NCBI GenBank assembly: GCA_008973525.1
Contig: WACJ01000009.1
Span: 1,487,033-1,551,032 of the forward strand
Origin: Stenopsyche tienmushanensis
Taxonomy: Eukaryota > Arthropoda > Insecta > Trichoptera > Stenopsychidae
Length of the DNA stretch: 64,000 nt
Direction of reading: 5' to 3'
This document shows, piece after piece, positions 21,822 to 32,997 of this stretch; position 1 is the first letter of the stretch; every line of letters starts with the position of its first letter. Made by a program: the position numbers and the translations under genes. The notes under the pieces are model-generated. The model was not told where the DNA came from. It made no database searches and was given only the letters and a program-made list of their open reading frames with translations.

Positions 21822-24787
21822 TTCTACAAATAAATCTCAACGGATGCAGGGCAGCCCAAGACCTTATGGAAAGGGTAGCGGAAGAGAGGGGAGCGGACCT
21901 GGTTTTGATATCTGAACAATACCGGGGCAGCAACCCATCGCGTTATTTCTCCAGCGCGGACGAGAAAGCGGCCATCTGGGTTGCATCGACCAGACTCCGC
22001 ATCACAGGAGCGCAAGGAGCTGCGGTCGACGGCTGGACGTGGATTGAGACGGGAGGAGTGAGGGTTTACTCCTGCTACTTTTCCCCGAACTCAACGCTCG
22101 CTGACTTCGCGGGGGATCTCTCTCGTCTCGCGGACAGCATACGAACCTCCACGCTATCCGCCGTAGTAAGCGGGGACTTCAATGCTAAAGCGCCCGAATG
22201 GGGCTCCCCCCGAACGGACAGACGGGGCGCCCTTCTTGCCGACATGGCATCGCAACTTCGTCTGCATGCGATAAACACGGGTGCAAATACCTTTATGCGA
22301 AGGGGAAGTACCTCTGCCATCGACGTCACCTTTGTGGGCGAGACGGTACTAGGAAGGATCGGCGGATGGGAAGTGGTCGACACATACTCCCACAGTGACC
22401 ACCTCTACATACAATATTGGATAAGCAACGGCGCAAAAAAACGCTGCCGAGTCCCGACTACGGGATGGGCCACCGGGAGACTGGATGCAGAAGCGCTCGA
22501 GCATGCCGTGGGACTTAGCAGAGAGGCGGCCGCGGACGGAAACATAAGTGGAGCGGAAGCGGAAAAAACCGCAAACATCGTCAATAAGCTCCTGAAATTT
22601 GCCTGCGACGCCACCATGCCGAGACGCGCGACCTGCTCGAAGCGAGCACCGGTCTACTGGTGGAATGATGACATCGCAATGCTTAGAAGGGAATGCCTGG
22701 TAGCCCAAAGGAGATCACAGCGTCATCCATCCCGCGAAGATCTGAGACTTGTTTTTAGGTCAGCGAGGAAAACACTGCGCTACGCAATCAAATATTACAA
22801 AGCGAAGTGCTGGGATGAACTGTGCGACTCTGTAAATAACGACCCATGGGGAAACCCTTACAAGATTGTCAGACGGAAACTGCAGGCGGTGAACACGGAT
22901 TCATACCTGAACAACTCTGGGAATCTGGAATCAGTGATTTCCACACTCTTCCCGAACCCGACACTAGTGGACATGGAGCATACTCTGGTCACAGAAGACG
23001 AGAAGGGTCCACCTTTTACCGCAGGAGAACTTGTCACGGCCGTAAGGCGTCTGACGCCCGGAAAGGCACCCGGATTGGACGGAGTACCGAACATAGTCAT
23101 CAGGCTGGTTGCCGGGTTCGACCCGAACCTCCTGCTGACAGTACTTAATACCTGCCTAGCGGAGGGGGTCTTCCCAGCGCCATGGAAGAGACAGAAGCTG
23201 GTCCTCATCCCTAAGGGGAAAGCAACCCCAGGACCGTCGGCGTACAGACCGCTGTGCATGCTGGACGGGATGGGAAAACTGCTGGAGAGAATGATCCTCC
23301 AGCGACTCCAGCAGTACATCGAACCAGGACTATCCCCACAGCAGTACGGCTTCCGTGCGGGCCGCTCCACGATCGACGCCATCTCCCAAGTCATCGACAC
23401 GGTGAGAACGGCATGGAGGGGAAGCTTGAAAGCCAGCGCACACGTCGTGCTGATAGCCCTCGACGTCAAGAATGCCTTCAACTCGGCCAGATGGCATCTC
23501 GTCATCAGAGCGCTGAAGGAAATTGACGCCCCGCCATATCTTCTAAAAATGGTGGAGAGCTATCTGCACGACAGGATACTGGTGTACACAGACGCCGAAG
23601 GAGGCCAAAAGGAAAGACCGGTAACTGCCGGCGTTCCACAGGGGTCCATACTCGGACCTACACTGTGGAACGTCATGTATGACGGCCTGCTAAAAGTTAC
23701 ACTAATGTCAGGGGCAAAGATGGTCGCCTTTGCTGACGACATAGCCATACTAGCCACGGCCAAGACCACGGAGCTTCTGCAAATAATCTGCGAGAACACC
23801 CTGAAGAAGGCGGAGAACTGGCTAACGGAGGCAGGGCTAAAACTCGCCGTACAGAAAACGGAAGCCCTCTTCTTCACGAGGCGCAGAAAGCTTGCACCTC
23901 CCAACCTGAGGATCGGAAACTCGACGATTAAATTCTCAAGATCGATACGATACCTCGGGGTGGAGATAGACGACAAGCTCAGCTTTGTGGCACACACGGA
24001 GAAAGCGGCAGCAAGGGCGGCCGGAATTGCAGAGGGCCTGGCCAGGTTGATGCCTAACATCGGTGGCCCGAAGACCAACCGGAGGAAGCTTTATAATGAG
24101 GTAGTGCATTCGGTGCTGTTGTACGGCGCGCCGATATGGGCCGATGCACTGCACATAGAGCGGGCCAGGCTCAACTTGGCCAGGGTCCAGAGGAGGAGCG
24201 CGATCAGGGTTGCGGCGGCGTACCGCACGGTGTCAGAGGACGCAGTCCTGGCGCTGACCGCGGTACCGCCGATAGATCTTCTCGCCAAGGAGAGGAAGAC
24301 CACATGGTTCGGTGAAGACAAGAAGAGAGCCAAGGAGCTCACCATGGAGGCATGGCAGACTCGCTGGCAAAACTCCATCAAAGGCCGGTGGACCCACCGA
24401 ATCCTGCCGACCCTGAAGCCCTGGGTGGACAGAAAGCACGGGCAACTGTGCTACCACCTAACCCAGGTGCTCACCGGGCACGGTTGCTTCGGTGGCTATC
24501 TCCATAGAATTGGAAAAGAAACCGGACCGGGATGCCACCACTGCAATGCAGAAACGGATGATGCTGCACATACGACATTCGTCTGTCCAGCGTTCGACGC
24601 AGAGAGGGAAAACCTAAAGGGGAAGCTTGGTTTGAATACGCTCTCCCCCGACATCATGATACCCTCGATGCTGACTAGCGCGGAGACATGGAATGCGTGG
24701 TGCAGATACGCAACGGCTGTAATCCGGGCCAAGGAAGAAGCGGAGCGCGAGAGACGTCGCCTTCGCCCCCCATCTGAACCATCGTAG
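21809..24787 (+). CDS. R1-I ORF2: endonuclease and reverse transcriptase
   Basis: This enzyme nicks target DNA and copies element RNA there. Positions count from the ATG at 21809 (992 residues); the frame opens 39 nt upstream at 21770, inside ORF1. The APE-type endonuclease occupies about residues 1-210: QINLN near the start, E36, SGDFNAK at 121-127, D172 and SHSDH at 194-198. The reverse transcriptase spans about 380-730: GKAPGLDGVP (418-427), AYRPLCMLDG, QQYGFRAGRST (511-521), catalytic D552 in ALDVKNAF, VPQGS (609-613), FADD (641-644) and IRYLGVEIDDK. The C-terminus has a CCHC finger, C909-C912-H921-C926. All catalytic residues expected for this family are present and the frame has no interruption. 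Domain order and the ORF1 overlap place it in the R1 group. There is no RNase H domain. Confidence 0.96.
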   Translation: MDIVVLQINLNGCRAAQDLMERVAEERGADLVLISEQYRGSNPSRYFSSADEKAAIWVASTRLRITGAQGAAVDGWTWIETGGVRVYSCYFSPNSTLADFAGDLSRLADSIRTSTLSAVVSGDFNAKAPEWGSPRTDRRGALLADMASQLRLHAINTGANTFMRRGSTSAIDVTFVGETVLGRIGGWEVVDTYSHSDHLYIQYWISNGAKKRCRVPTTGWATGRLDAEALEHAVGLSREAAADGNISGAEAEKTANIVNKLLKFACDATMPRRATCSKRAPVYWWNDDIAMLRRECLVAQRRSQRHPSREDLRLVFRSARKTLRYAIKYYKAKCWDELCDSVNNDPWGNPYKIVRRKLQAVNTDSYLNNSGNLESVISTLFPNPTLVDMEHTLVTEDEKGPPFTAGELVTAVRRLTPGKAPGLDGVPNIVIRLVAGFDPNLLLTVLNTCLAEGVFPAPWKRQKLVLIPKGKATPGPSAYRPLCMLDGMGKLLERMILQRLQQYIEPGLSPQQYGFRAGRSTIDAISQVIDTVRTAWRGSLKASAHVVLIALDVKNAFNSARWHLVIRALKEIDAPPYLLKMVESYLHDRILVYTDAEGGQKERPVTAGVPQGSILGPTLWNVMYDGLLKVTLMSGAKMVAFADDIAILATAKTTELLQIICENTLKKAENWLTEAGLKLAVQKTEALFFTRRRKLAPPNLRIGNSTIKFSRSIRYLGVEIDDKLSFVAHTEKAAARAAGIAEGLARLMPNIGGPKTNRRKLYNEVVHSVLLYGAPIWADALHIERARLNLARVQRRSAIRVAAAYRTVSEDAVLALTAVPPIDLLAKERKTTWFGEDKKRAKELTMEAWQTRWQNSIKGRWTHRILPTLKPWVDRKHGQLCYHLTQVLTGHGCFGGYLHRIGKETGPGCHHCNAETDDAAHTTFVCPAFDAERENLKGKLGLNTLSPDIMIPSMLTSAETWNAWCRYATAVIRAKEEAERERRRLRPPSEPS

Positions 24788-25030
24788 ATGACAACATAGA
24801 GGACCCGAGAGGGACACATTGCTGCCACCCTGGCATTGCTTCACTTGTAGCCGGGTGGCAGTGGAAGAAAAAAGAAAAGAAAGATCCAGACTAAATGACG
24901 AAACATTCGATGCTTTAATGTTACTTCGGGCATATTTTCAAAATAATATTTGAATTTTTTAGTTTGCTATTTATCTACTTTTGAATTGTATTTTTCTTTC
25001 CTTAAATAAATAAAAAAAAAAAAAAAAAAA
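24788..25030 (+). other. R1-I 3' UTR and A-tail
   Basis: It follows the TAG of ORF2. A short imperfect repeat (ccaccctggcattgc and agccgggtggcagtgg) could form a hairpin at 24825-24861, possibly the structure recognised by the reverse transcriptase. AATAAATAAA precedes a run of about 19 A at 25012-25030. Confidence 0.8.
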
Positions 25031-25045
25031 AGCTCATGATCTATG
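25031..25045 (+). repeat. Target-site duplication of R1-I (right)
   Basis: AGCTCATGATCTATG, identical to 21043-21057. Confidence 0.92.
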
Positions 25046-25660
25046 TAACACATGGAAGCACAAAAAGCGTAGTAGGCCACCACCCAGATAAGGCTACTCA
25101 TGCCTAATATTGGAGGAAGACTATCAACAAAAGCATACACTCATTATGTCTATATTCGGAGCCCCGATGTGGCACGAGTCGCTGAGATTCGAGACACACC
25201 GAAAAAAACTGACAAGAGACCAACGACAAGGGGCGCTACGAGCTACCACGACAGAACTGTATCCGAAAATGCGACCTCCTGGCAAAGAAGACCTGCGACC
25301 TCAGATTCAAGATTTCAGGAATCACACAGAACATGAGCAGAAACCGAAGAAAGCCTGACAACAGAGATGGGATTAGACCGACAAAAGAAGATGGATCCAT
25401 AGACGTATACCGAACATAAGTCAATTAAAGGCCCGGAATACACGGAGAGATTACCTTCTGTCTTGCAAAAGTTCTGACAGAACATGGCTTGGAGTCTTTC
25501 TAAAATGGATAAGCAAAGAGACAACCACATCTTGCCACCACTGCCAGGGGGAGGTCGATGACAAATAATTAATGATTGCGAGACTTGGAAGCTCCAGAAG
25601 AACACACTCGAGCAGGGTCGTAACAAGGGCGTGGCAAAGCAGGCGCCTGCCACGGGCGCA
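25046..25660 (+). pseudogene. R1-II ORF2 3' fragment (copy F), heavily mutated
   Basis: Starting aacacatggaagcac, this aligns with the R1-II copy at 47025 onward (aacacatagaagagcac). It retains LMPNIGG-like, YSEPRCGT-like (gagccccgatgtggcacgag), caacagagatgggat and tgccaccactgccag words, the last encoding the CHHC of the C-terminal finger. Many frameshifts and stops mark it as old. R1-I inserted at its 5' border. Confidence 0.8.
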
Positions 25661-26430
25661 ACTGGGCTTGGGGCGCAAAATGCAGAATACTGACCCGGTC
25701 GAGAGTCGCACATGTTTTTTGTTTTACTCAACCATTTTACTTTATATGAACCAATACTGATTGACTCTGTCCGTTTTTATAATATATAATATAGTCGCTC
25801 ATTCGTCATATCAGCGGTCCAAATAGCGGACCGATTGAGCATACACACCTTATGGTCACTCCGTCCTCTTTTAGGGCCTTTTGTGGCATTTTCTATGATC
25901 TGTAACATCACGGAAGCAACGTAGCTTCTAGACACTTTCTATCATAGTATTTTTTTTTACAACAGTAACCGCCATATATACGTTAGGTCGGGTATTTTTG
26001 GGAGTATCTTTGTATATTATTTTTTAAAACATATATTATAATAGTATTTAATAAATTGCATTTATAATAGTATTAGTTAACTTTAAAAAAATGGATTTCT
26101 GGGCATGGGGGGGCGTTAAGTTAGATACTTGCCACGGGCGCTTCATACCCTAGTTACGGCTCTGCACTCGAGATAACCAAGCTTAAAGGGGGAACATGAT
26201 CCGCAACATGATCATTAGCCAAGAATTTATAGAGAAAATTATGACCGTCAAAGAAGACAGAGACGCAAGTCGTCTCCTCATCACTAGAAGAGGCATAATG
26301 GCCAGATCATCTCCCCCCCCCCCTGAAGCAATGTGTGTGGGGAAAATATACGGGCTAAGGGAGGGGTTTATTCAATATGTTATACAAAATCCCCCCCCCC
26401 ACAGGAAATAATCTTACGACCTATGCAACC
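25661..26430. other. AT-rich region with a possible M3 mariner terminus
   Basis: ggtcgggtatttttgggagt at 25986-26005 resembles the M3 mariner 3' terminus seen at 51562-51587 and 60799-60825, without a recognisable body. Poly-C runs occur at 26309-26321 and 26389-26400. No gene was found. Confidence 0.4.
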
Positions 26431-26565
26431 CAGGAGCAGAGGCGGTGCGACGTATGCGCATAATGTCTATAATGTACGCAGAGGAGAAGAAAGGGAGAAC
26501 AAACGAGTCTTCCTCTCTTTCGATCAACCACCGGCTAGAGTTACACTTTTCGTGACGTTCAGAAT
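26431..26565 (+). repeat. S1 SINE candidate, 3' part
   Basis: gcagaggcggtgcgacgtatgcgcataatg, then tcctctctttcgatcaacca and acttttcgtgacgttca, follow the same order as in S1 at 10330-10440 and 37848-37960. The tRNA-like head is missing. Confidence 0.45.
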
Positions 26566-28006
26566 GATATGGATTTTTTGCTTTGATAATTTATGTAGTT
26601 TCCAAGCACTCATTTATTTTCATCACAAATTATTATAACTGATTCTATAATGTGGTCTTTGGTATTTTTGTGATAATAGATTAAAAATTTTGCTAGGACA
26701 CCTGTTGGGTATCATTTCAGTTGTCTTTTAGTCCAAATCTAAAACGTATTATAGACTGCCTTATATGGATTTCTATATTTTATAGATATTTTACATAAAC
26801 AAAATTGACAACTATAAGTATGTAGATCACACTTGGTAGTTCTGTAACTGCAGCGTTACATTATTAGGAGCATCAAATGACGCTTATTCATCAGAAACCA
26901 AATAATGATGAATAGCATTTTCAAATTACGTGCATTGTAATTTGGATAAATAAATTAAGAGCTCAGTTCCGCCAGATGATCTTCGTTTGACGTGTTCGCG
27001 AAGAATTAATTTGAATAAATGAGTTAAAATTTTCATTAATCACATAGCCTTCCTTTAGTAACTTTCTTCTTATTTGTTTAGAGTGTCTTCTTTTGTAATT
27101 AAAATTACAGTGCTATAAACGAGGTTAGCATAATTTGCTTTTACAAAACGAGGTGAAGACTTAAATTGCTAGGTAGTGTAAATAATGTGAAATACCATAA
27201 TGGGATTGCGGCTCGTGCCTCGCAACGAGAGGGAGAACTAGTTCGAATCCGCTGCTAATTATTTTATTACCACACCGCTTTCCAAATTTTGCACCACCGT
27301 GGAAGAGCTGCAGCGTTTCGCCAAACTTCGAGCTTTATGGCGAACTGCTTTTTCAAAGATTAAAAAAATCATAATTTATGACCAATGGATGACTACACTC
27401 TCGAAAGCTTTTAGGCGCCACTTTCATGTTTTTATTTTCGTGATGAATATTTCAAAATGTTAATCTGACTAGAAGTAGGATTTTTAGGCAAGAGAGGATC
27501 TATACATGAATTACTAAATATTACTAATTACACCCCCGATGAGTTCAATTATACCACTGCTAACGTATGCAGGCGTAAATCGTGAAATATACAGTAGCCT
27601 TGTTTCATCATTCTGCGTCTGTAAATCAGGATGATGAGGGCAAAAAAATTAATCGATAGTGTTGTCCGCGAGAAGACGTATTTTTCCCGCTGGCTCACCA
27701 GCTGTCTCGCAGCTATGGTGTCACTCTCCTCATATAATACAATTTTTGGTCAATAAATAGACTTCATATCACCACCTGATCATCTTCTTCCTTTTATTCG
27801 GTCTTCTGTCGATCCGATAGCGAATGGACCGTCGTGGGGGCTCCAATATAACATTTCAATATTTTAGTAATTATTGCAAGCTAAACCTTAATTTAGACGA
27901 TCAATTGAGAATATTAATATGTCTAAGCTCTCAAGCTAGAAAACAGATATTTATTTACTGTCTCTAAACAACCATAAAAAGTTTTAAAAAAAGTAATTCG
28001 ACATCT
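26566..28006. other. AT-rich region without a supported gene
   Basis: At 27205-27262 the words gattgcggctcgtgcctcg and actagttcgaatccgctgc give a B-box-like GTTCGAATCC and may be a tRNA-derived fragment, but no full cloverleaf could be drawn. Nothing else was recognised. Confidence 0.35.
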
Positions 28007-28562
28007 TTAACCTTTTGAGGAGTGAGCAAATTTAAAATCGATGAAGTCGTTGATGCCAAAATCGCTTTACAACGATTACTTTCTGGCAGCTCCTATCAGC
28101 GTAAGACAATCTTCAAATCGAGGCAGAGTCAATTGTAAATAAACACTGTTGATATCATACAAGACCACGTCATTTCTTTACATAAACAGTATACAAAAAA
28201 TCGATTCATTTGCACCTGCTTTAGAAGGAAATGATAATTGGACAAAGACTCATTCAACAAGCAGCGACGAACAGGAAGCAATTAAATAAATAAATACTGA
28301 CGATAGCACACAATATTAGGTCATTTCTTTGCGTAAACAAATAACAAACTTGAAATCGAAATCATTATTAGTCGATAAATTTGGGCTAACGATTTATACA
28401 ATCGTGCGATGTATACGGAGAAGCTCTCCGTCTCTGTCTCCCGAACTGCACTACGTTATCTCTTTGTCTCTGTCTGTCTCCGAGCTCAATTTACAAAAGT
28501 GCTCTTTCGAATAAGTGGAGGGGAGATCCCAGGCCCTGGGATGGTACTCCTTTAGGAGTTGA
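28007..28562 (+). mobile_element. piggyBac-like MITE, longest copy (P2)
   Basis: Its 5' end is TTAACCTTTTGAGGAGTG at 28007 and its 3' end is ggtactcctttaggagttga, an imperfect inverted match. It is homologous to 39373-39824 along its length, with an extra segment (tttgcacctgctttagaagg to aagcaattaaataaataaat). The 3' TTAA has mutated. It abuts an X copy that begins immediately after it. It has no coding capacity. Confidence 0.75.
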
Positions 28563-28955
28563 GATAGAGGCCATGCCCTACGCTGTTATGTAGTCTGATC
28601 CGGGAGTCCCAGACTGGACACGTTTCCCCTTTTCATGGTACATCTTAGTACCTAATCATGGAGACAAGTCGCCATTCGAGCAGCAAAGTTATTCTCCCTT
28701 ATGTGCCACAGGTTGTTGAAGATAGTGGTATGCTTTTGGCCAGGCCTTTTGCACATATTCATCCTTCTCTTCCTGTAATTAGCAGATCTACATTCGACTC
28801 TAAGAGTATGCAACACTGGGTAGGCCATGCACCCAATTCATGTTAGTTGGGCGTAACTCAAATCTTTGACCCAGGAGTCCAACTATTACCAACTGGCGTA
28901 GAGTTGCTCCTTTCCCCTGGGGTTTTATGGGCGGAGAGTAAAACAACTACCCCGA
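28563..28955 (+). repeat. Family X repeat, copy X5
   Basis: It holds catgccctacgctgttatgt, gggagtcccagactggacac, catggtacatcttagtacc, aagatagtggtatgcttttg, ttagcagatctacattcgac, catgttagttggg, actggcgtagagttgctcc and ggggttttatgggcgg. Parts of the left module are deleted. Confidence 0.7.
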
Positions 28956-29984
28956 CATTTCCTAACAGCTACTGAACAGGGAATGATCATCTATTTGTCT
29001 TAATAATAAATAAACTAAGGCATTTCTTATAAAATTTCTGAATAAAAGTTAAAAAGTAAGAGTGATCCATTACGAGCTATTGCAACAAACGTGTACTGTG
29101 TTTAATTAGCCAAGATAAATTTGGTTTTAAAAAAAACAAGGGAGGACAAGGATCACCCAGAAAGGAACCCGCCAAATATTTATTTAGTATAGAAAGGAAA
29201 ATATATCATTCTTTCCTGGTTTATTAAAATTAACCTAATGGAATGCTTATTTCAAAGGTGCAGTAATTTTTTTAGTTTATTACATATTTTAATAAAGCCT
29301 TTTGGTTCACATATTAAATTTAAAAAAATAATTAAAAATCACACAACTCCTCTCAGATTGACGTTCGTTCCGAAGCGACGGAGAAGGATGAAAAATTAAT
29401 TAATTTAATGCGTCTACCTAATTACGTCGGAATTGAACAATGGCCGCTTTTTGTGAAAACCAGAAAGAAAATAGAAAGAAGGGGTGACTTTCATTCGCAA
29501 GCGGCGGAAAGGGTGAGTCTCCTCATTAAATTTACCTAAATAACCATGCCTTCTTTTATTTTACCGACCAAATCTCCTCATTAAAATAAAATCTAGATCC
29601 ATGTGACAAGACAAAGACCATCGGGCGAAAAGTCAACTTTTTCCATCGTAATTAGTCCATTTGCCATAACGACCTGAACGATGAGATTTAATTCGCCCAA
29701 GGCCAAAAATTCGCCACCCGAACGCCGATCGCATTCGATTGCGCCAAAATTTTCGCAACGGTGCGAATACATTGAATAGTGAATGTTAGATAATATATTG
29801 AATTTACTTGAAAATGAAAGGTGGAAGACTGGGGGTAGGTGACTGTGATGGTGGGTGTCCGCCCCTGATTGCTGGGCATGATTGGCCAATCCCCCCGGGC
29901 ACACGCCAAATATTTTTAATCAACACCTCTATTGAGTTTTCCTGTAGTATCGGATCCAGACAGGGCTGTACTTGAGAGCAATAA
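28956..29984. other. AT-rich region, nothing recognised
   Basis: No gene was supported. Moderately GC-rich DNA at 29610-29900 has minus-strand frames of 73-103 codons without motifs. Confidence 0.35.
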
Positions 29985-30490
29985 AATATTTGAGTCGTTG
30001 ATTTTTTTTTGAAACAATATTTTGTTGAATTAATCGTTTCACCTTGCTGAAGTAGCTCATAATAAACTACCCCCTTCCAGTCCCACCAAATGCATAGCAA
30101 AACTTTTTTTGGATGTAGGCCAGGTTTAGCTACACTTAAAGCTTCTGTACCCTTGGTCCAAGACCGTTTAAATTGGATATTCTCATAGAGTATCCAACTT
30201 TCATCTCCAGTGACAAGTCTCTTCAAAAAAGGTTGGCTATGATGTCGTTGGAGAAGAAGATCGCATGTTGAAATACGCTGAAGTTTATTTGAGTCAGTCA
30301 GTTCATGAGGAAGCCACTTATCTGAACAATTGATGTAGCCCAATTTTGTCAGATGATTATGGACGGATGTTCGTGGAATTTCTAACTTGTTAGCTATTTC
30401 ACGAACAGTATATTGCGGGGTTTTTTCAACCATGGCTATGATTAGATCTGTGTTAATTTGCGAAAGAAACTTATGGAACAACCTAATACT
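29985..30490 (-). pseudogene. M2 mariner transposase fragment (M2a)
   Basis: The minus-strand frame gives an N-terminal and central piece of a mariner transposase: EKTPQYTVREIANKLEIPRT and HNHLTKLGY (helix-turn-helix), QPFLKRLVTGDESWI with the first catalytic aspartate, then LHPKKVLLCIWWDWKGVVYY and LLQQGETINSTKY. The frame is open from about 30480 to 30000 and then diverges. The HQDNAP and SPDLAP motifs carrying the other two catalytic residues are missing, so the protein could not transpose. The start lies in unrelated upstream sequence, and no inverted repeats were found. It is closely related to 45170-45570. Confidence 0.88.
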
Positions 30491-31869
30491 TAGATTAACA
30501 GCGCCATTGCATGGGGATGATGTTTTATACATGCTACAATATTTTGTACAATGAGTTGTGTTAATATATTTCCGTTGGGTTACGCATCGCATGTTATCAC
30601 AAGGAATATGAATCACAAGCTTATAGATACACAGATGCGTCTCCCGCGTCTACCAGTAGTATCCAAAAGACGCAAATATGTGTATCCCGATGGAAGTGTG
30701 TTAATATAACCTAAATAAAATGTATTTCAGAATTAAATTAAATCTTTAAAAAGGGGTCGAATGCAAATGTTTAGAATCTTTCAGGTCAATCGTTATTTTT
30801 AAATGACCTAAAAGTATGGTTCAAATTTATAAAATTGTCTACGTTTATCATCGATGTCGATCAAATTTTTAAGCGTACAATACGCTCTTCTTGGGTCCCT
30901 GAATACGTTCCTGATTGCTGATCCCTAATCCCATTCCCACGAGCACAAGGACTAGGGTATTGCCGGCAATATAAAAACACTCAACTTCATCTTATACAAC
31001 CATATTATCTAATAACAAAATAATTCGCAATTGGTGTTTCAAATTATGAAAAAAAAACAACTCTCAATAGACATCTGAAATTATTTTTCGAGGAAAACTC
31101 AGTTCGATATTTATTATTAATATCTCATACACTAATAGAATACATTTGAACGCTAACATCTATGAGATCCAAATCGAGCATGGATTTAATATTTCATAAT
31201 ACTGTCATAAGCGTATATTTTTTAAATATCAAAATGATATAAGTATACGTTTGGCTTCATGAAAATAAAATAGTAAAGCACCCTTTCATAATAAACGCAC
31301 GAGCCATGATTGCAGGTCTGCACGCAATACACCCCAATAATAAGCCCGATACAAACGATGAAGCTTTCACACAAAAATTTGCTGATTGCTCGCAATTCTT
31401 TTCCATACTTTGATCCATACATATATATCTCAATCGATAGCAAATTTTAAAATAAAACCACAGTGGCGATTCAAATTCGCCAGTTTTCACTGTGCACTAT
31501 GTCGGCTCTCGAATTCATAATGGCAGATACGTACCGTGTCCGATTCCAGGGGGAAGTTTAAAGTGTCTGAAGACCGGATGTGAGAAGACAAGGGGATTCG
31601 GAAGAGATGGGCAAGTCCAAATTAGGAAACTTTAATAATGTTCCAACTCTCCACCCGGTAGCAATAAAATTGTTTAGAAGTCTGGATGGTACAAGTGAAT
31701 GCTTGCAGGCGTTTGCACATCATGCTCAACGGCAGATAAATGCAATCACTTGGATCGGAATTTATTTTCATTATTGCAGCGATTAAATGCATTTAAATTC
31801 TGAATACCTATGTATTAATTTAAAATACGCAAATAATTAATTTACAAATGGTTTAACGCATGCAGGTTT
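30491..31869. other. AT-rich region, nothing recognised
   Basis: No supported gene or repeat. Open frames near 31222-31490 and 31580-31786 are short and without motif. Confidence 0.4.
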
Positions 31870-32070
31870 GTACCTCTATCGGGTCGTAATGTAACTGAGC
31901 GGAGAGATAAAGGTGATCGGGGCGTCGAATAAAAATTCTCTCATTTTTTGATGACGAGAGAGAGAAAGAGAGAGATCTGGCCGCAGGAAGAACGTCTTCC
32001 CCCAGCCAAGGCTATCTGACCACTCCTTACGATTTCCACCTTCTACGCATCATCACGGGAGCAATTAATG
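31870..32070 (-). repeat. Family A-related repeat, copy A6
   Basis: tctatcgggtcgtaatgta, ggcgtcgaataaaaattctct, gagagagatctggccgcagg and gtcttcccccagccaaggct match family A in minus orientation. The 5' third is replaced by AT-rich sequence. It is more diverged than A1-A3. Confidence 0.6.
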
Positions 32071-32270
32071 TCAATCTTTCAGGCGCAATGTATCAATAAT
32101 TATTTTACAGTTAAAATACACATCTGTTATGAATTTAATATTAAATGTGAGTTATTTTGTCAATATTAAACATGCTTATTGCGTATGTTAAAATGAGTTA
32201 AAGACCTTCGAAAAATCGAGCAGTATGTATGTACTTCCAAATTGAACATTGATAAAGCATTGCCCTCAGT

Positions 32271-32285
32271 AGATCATAGCCAGCA
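32271..32285 (+). repeat. Target-site duplication of R1-II copy B (left)
   Basis: AGATCATAGCCAGCA is repeated exactly at 32905-32919, after the A-tail. Confidence 0.9.
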
Positions 32286-32904
32286 CAGAAACTGAAGGAA
32301 GCCTGGCAACAGAGATGGGATCAGTCCACAAAAGGAAGATGGACCCACCGACTTATACCGGTCGTAAGTCGGTGGAGGGCCAGAAAATACGGCGAAACGA
32401 CCTACCGCTTAACTTAGGCGCTCACTGGACACGGATGTTTCTGAGCGTACCTAAAGCGGATTGGAAAGGAAACATCTGCCAATTGCCACCACTGCCAAGC
32501 GGAGGTCGATAACGCAGAGCACACCATCATTAGCTGTGAGGCTTGGGCACCCCAGAGGAAACTGCTGAAACAAGCACTCGGGGTAGCCGAGCTCAACGTC
32601 AACAATATGGTCCACAGCATGATGGAGAGCAAGAAGAACTGGGACCTTTGGCGCGAATACGTGGAAGAGATTCTGAGCGCCAAAGAAGGCAGTGAAAGAG
32701 AGAGACGCAGAGCGCAGCCTCTCCAACAATAGAATAGGACCAATCACCTAAGGCCAGACTACCTGTCCTCCTGAAGCAATGTGGAAAACAATACCAGGGG
32801 GACAGAGAAAGACAAGGGGGAGGTTTAGTGGGTAGATCCTACACTACCCAGATTCTCTGGGAGGCTTGTGAAGATTCCTCGCCCATAGAAAAAAAAAAAA
32901 AAAA
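32286..32904 (+). pseudogene. R1-II ORF2 3' fragment with A-tail (copy B)
   Basis: A 5'-truncated retrotransposon of 619 bp: the last part of ORF2, a 3' UTR and an A-tail of about 17. It encodes WQQRWDQSTKGRWTH-like sequence, the CHHC finger (tgccaccactgccaag) and VAELNVNNMVHSMMESKKNW, ending near the TAG at 32730. It has one or two frame changes compared with copies at 5.4 and 47.4 kb. Identical 15 bp duplications mark it as a genuine retrotransposition event. It lacks all catalytic domains. Confidence 0.9.
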
Positions 32905-32919
32905 AGATCATAGCCAGCA
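32905..32919 (+). repeat. Target-site duplication of R1-II copy B (right)
   Basis: AGATCATAGCCAGCA following the A-tail; its first A may be shared with the tail. Confidence 0.9.
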
Positions 32920-32997
32920 TACTATCGGCCGTGTATTTGATTTAAACTCACTTTAAATAGATCTGAACATTGCATTGACACTTTGCCTCTGAAAATC

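Larger units (their letters stand above)
21058..25030 (+). mobile_element. R1-I, R1-group non-LTR retrotransposon, 5'-truncated, recent insertion
   Basis: A 3973 bp element comprising truncated ORF1, intact ORF2, a 3' UTR of about 225 bp and a tail of 19-20 A. It is flanked by identical 14-15 bp duplications (21043-21057 and 25031-25045), the signature of target-primed reverse transcription. Base composition is much richer in GC than the flanks. It landed beside the 5' edge of an older R1-II fragment (25046 onward). The intact 992-codon ORF2 and the perfect duplication argue for recent insertion. No promoter or 5' UTR is included, so autonomous transcription is unlikely without help from flanking DNA. 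Confidence 0.95.
32215..32960 (+). repeat. Repeat U, copy interrupted by R1-II copy B
   Basis: Its two halves, 32215-32285 and 32906-32960, match 39935-40045 in reverse complement: aaattgaacattgataaagc, gatcatagccagca and atttgatttaaac. The 39.9 kb copy has no insertion. Family type is unknown. Confidence 0.7.

Noticed and set aside
22858..23505. Minus-strand frame of 215 codons and other frames antisense to R1-I ORF2
   Set aside because: They are shadows of the GC-rich ORF2 coding strand without motifs of their own.
27205..27262. A functional tRNA gene
   Set aside because: A B-box-like word exists, but the acceptor and anticodon stems cannot be paired; at most a tRNA-derived fragment.
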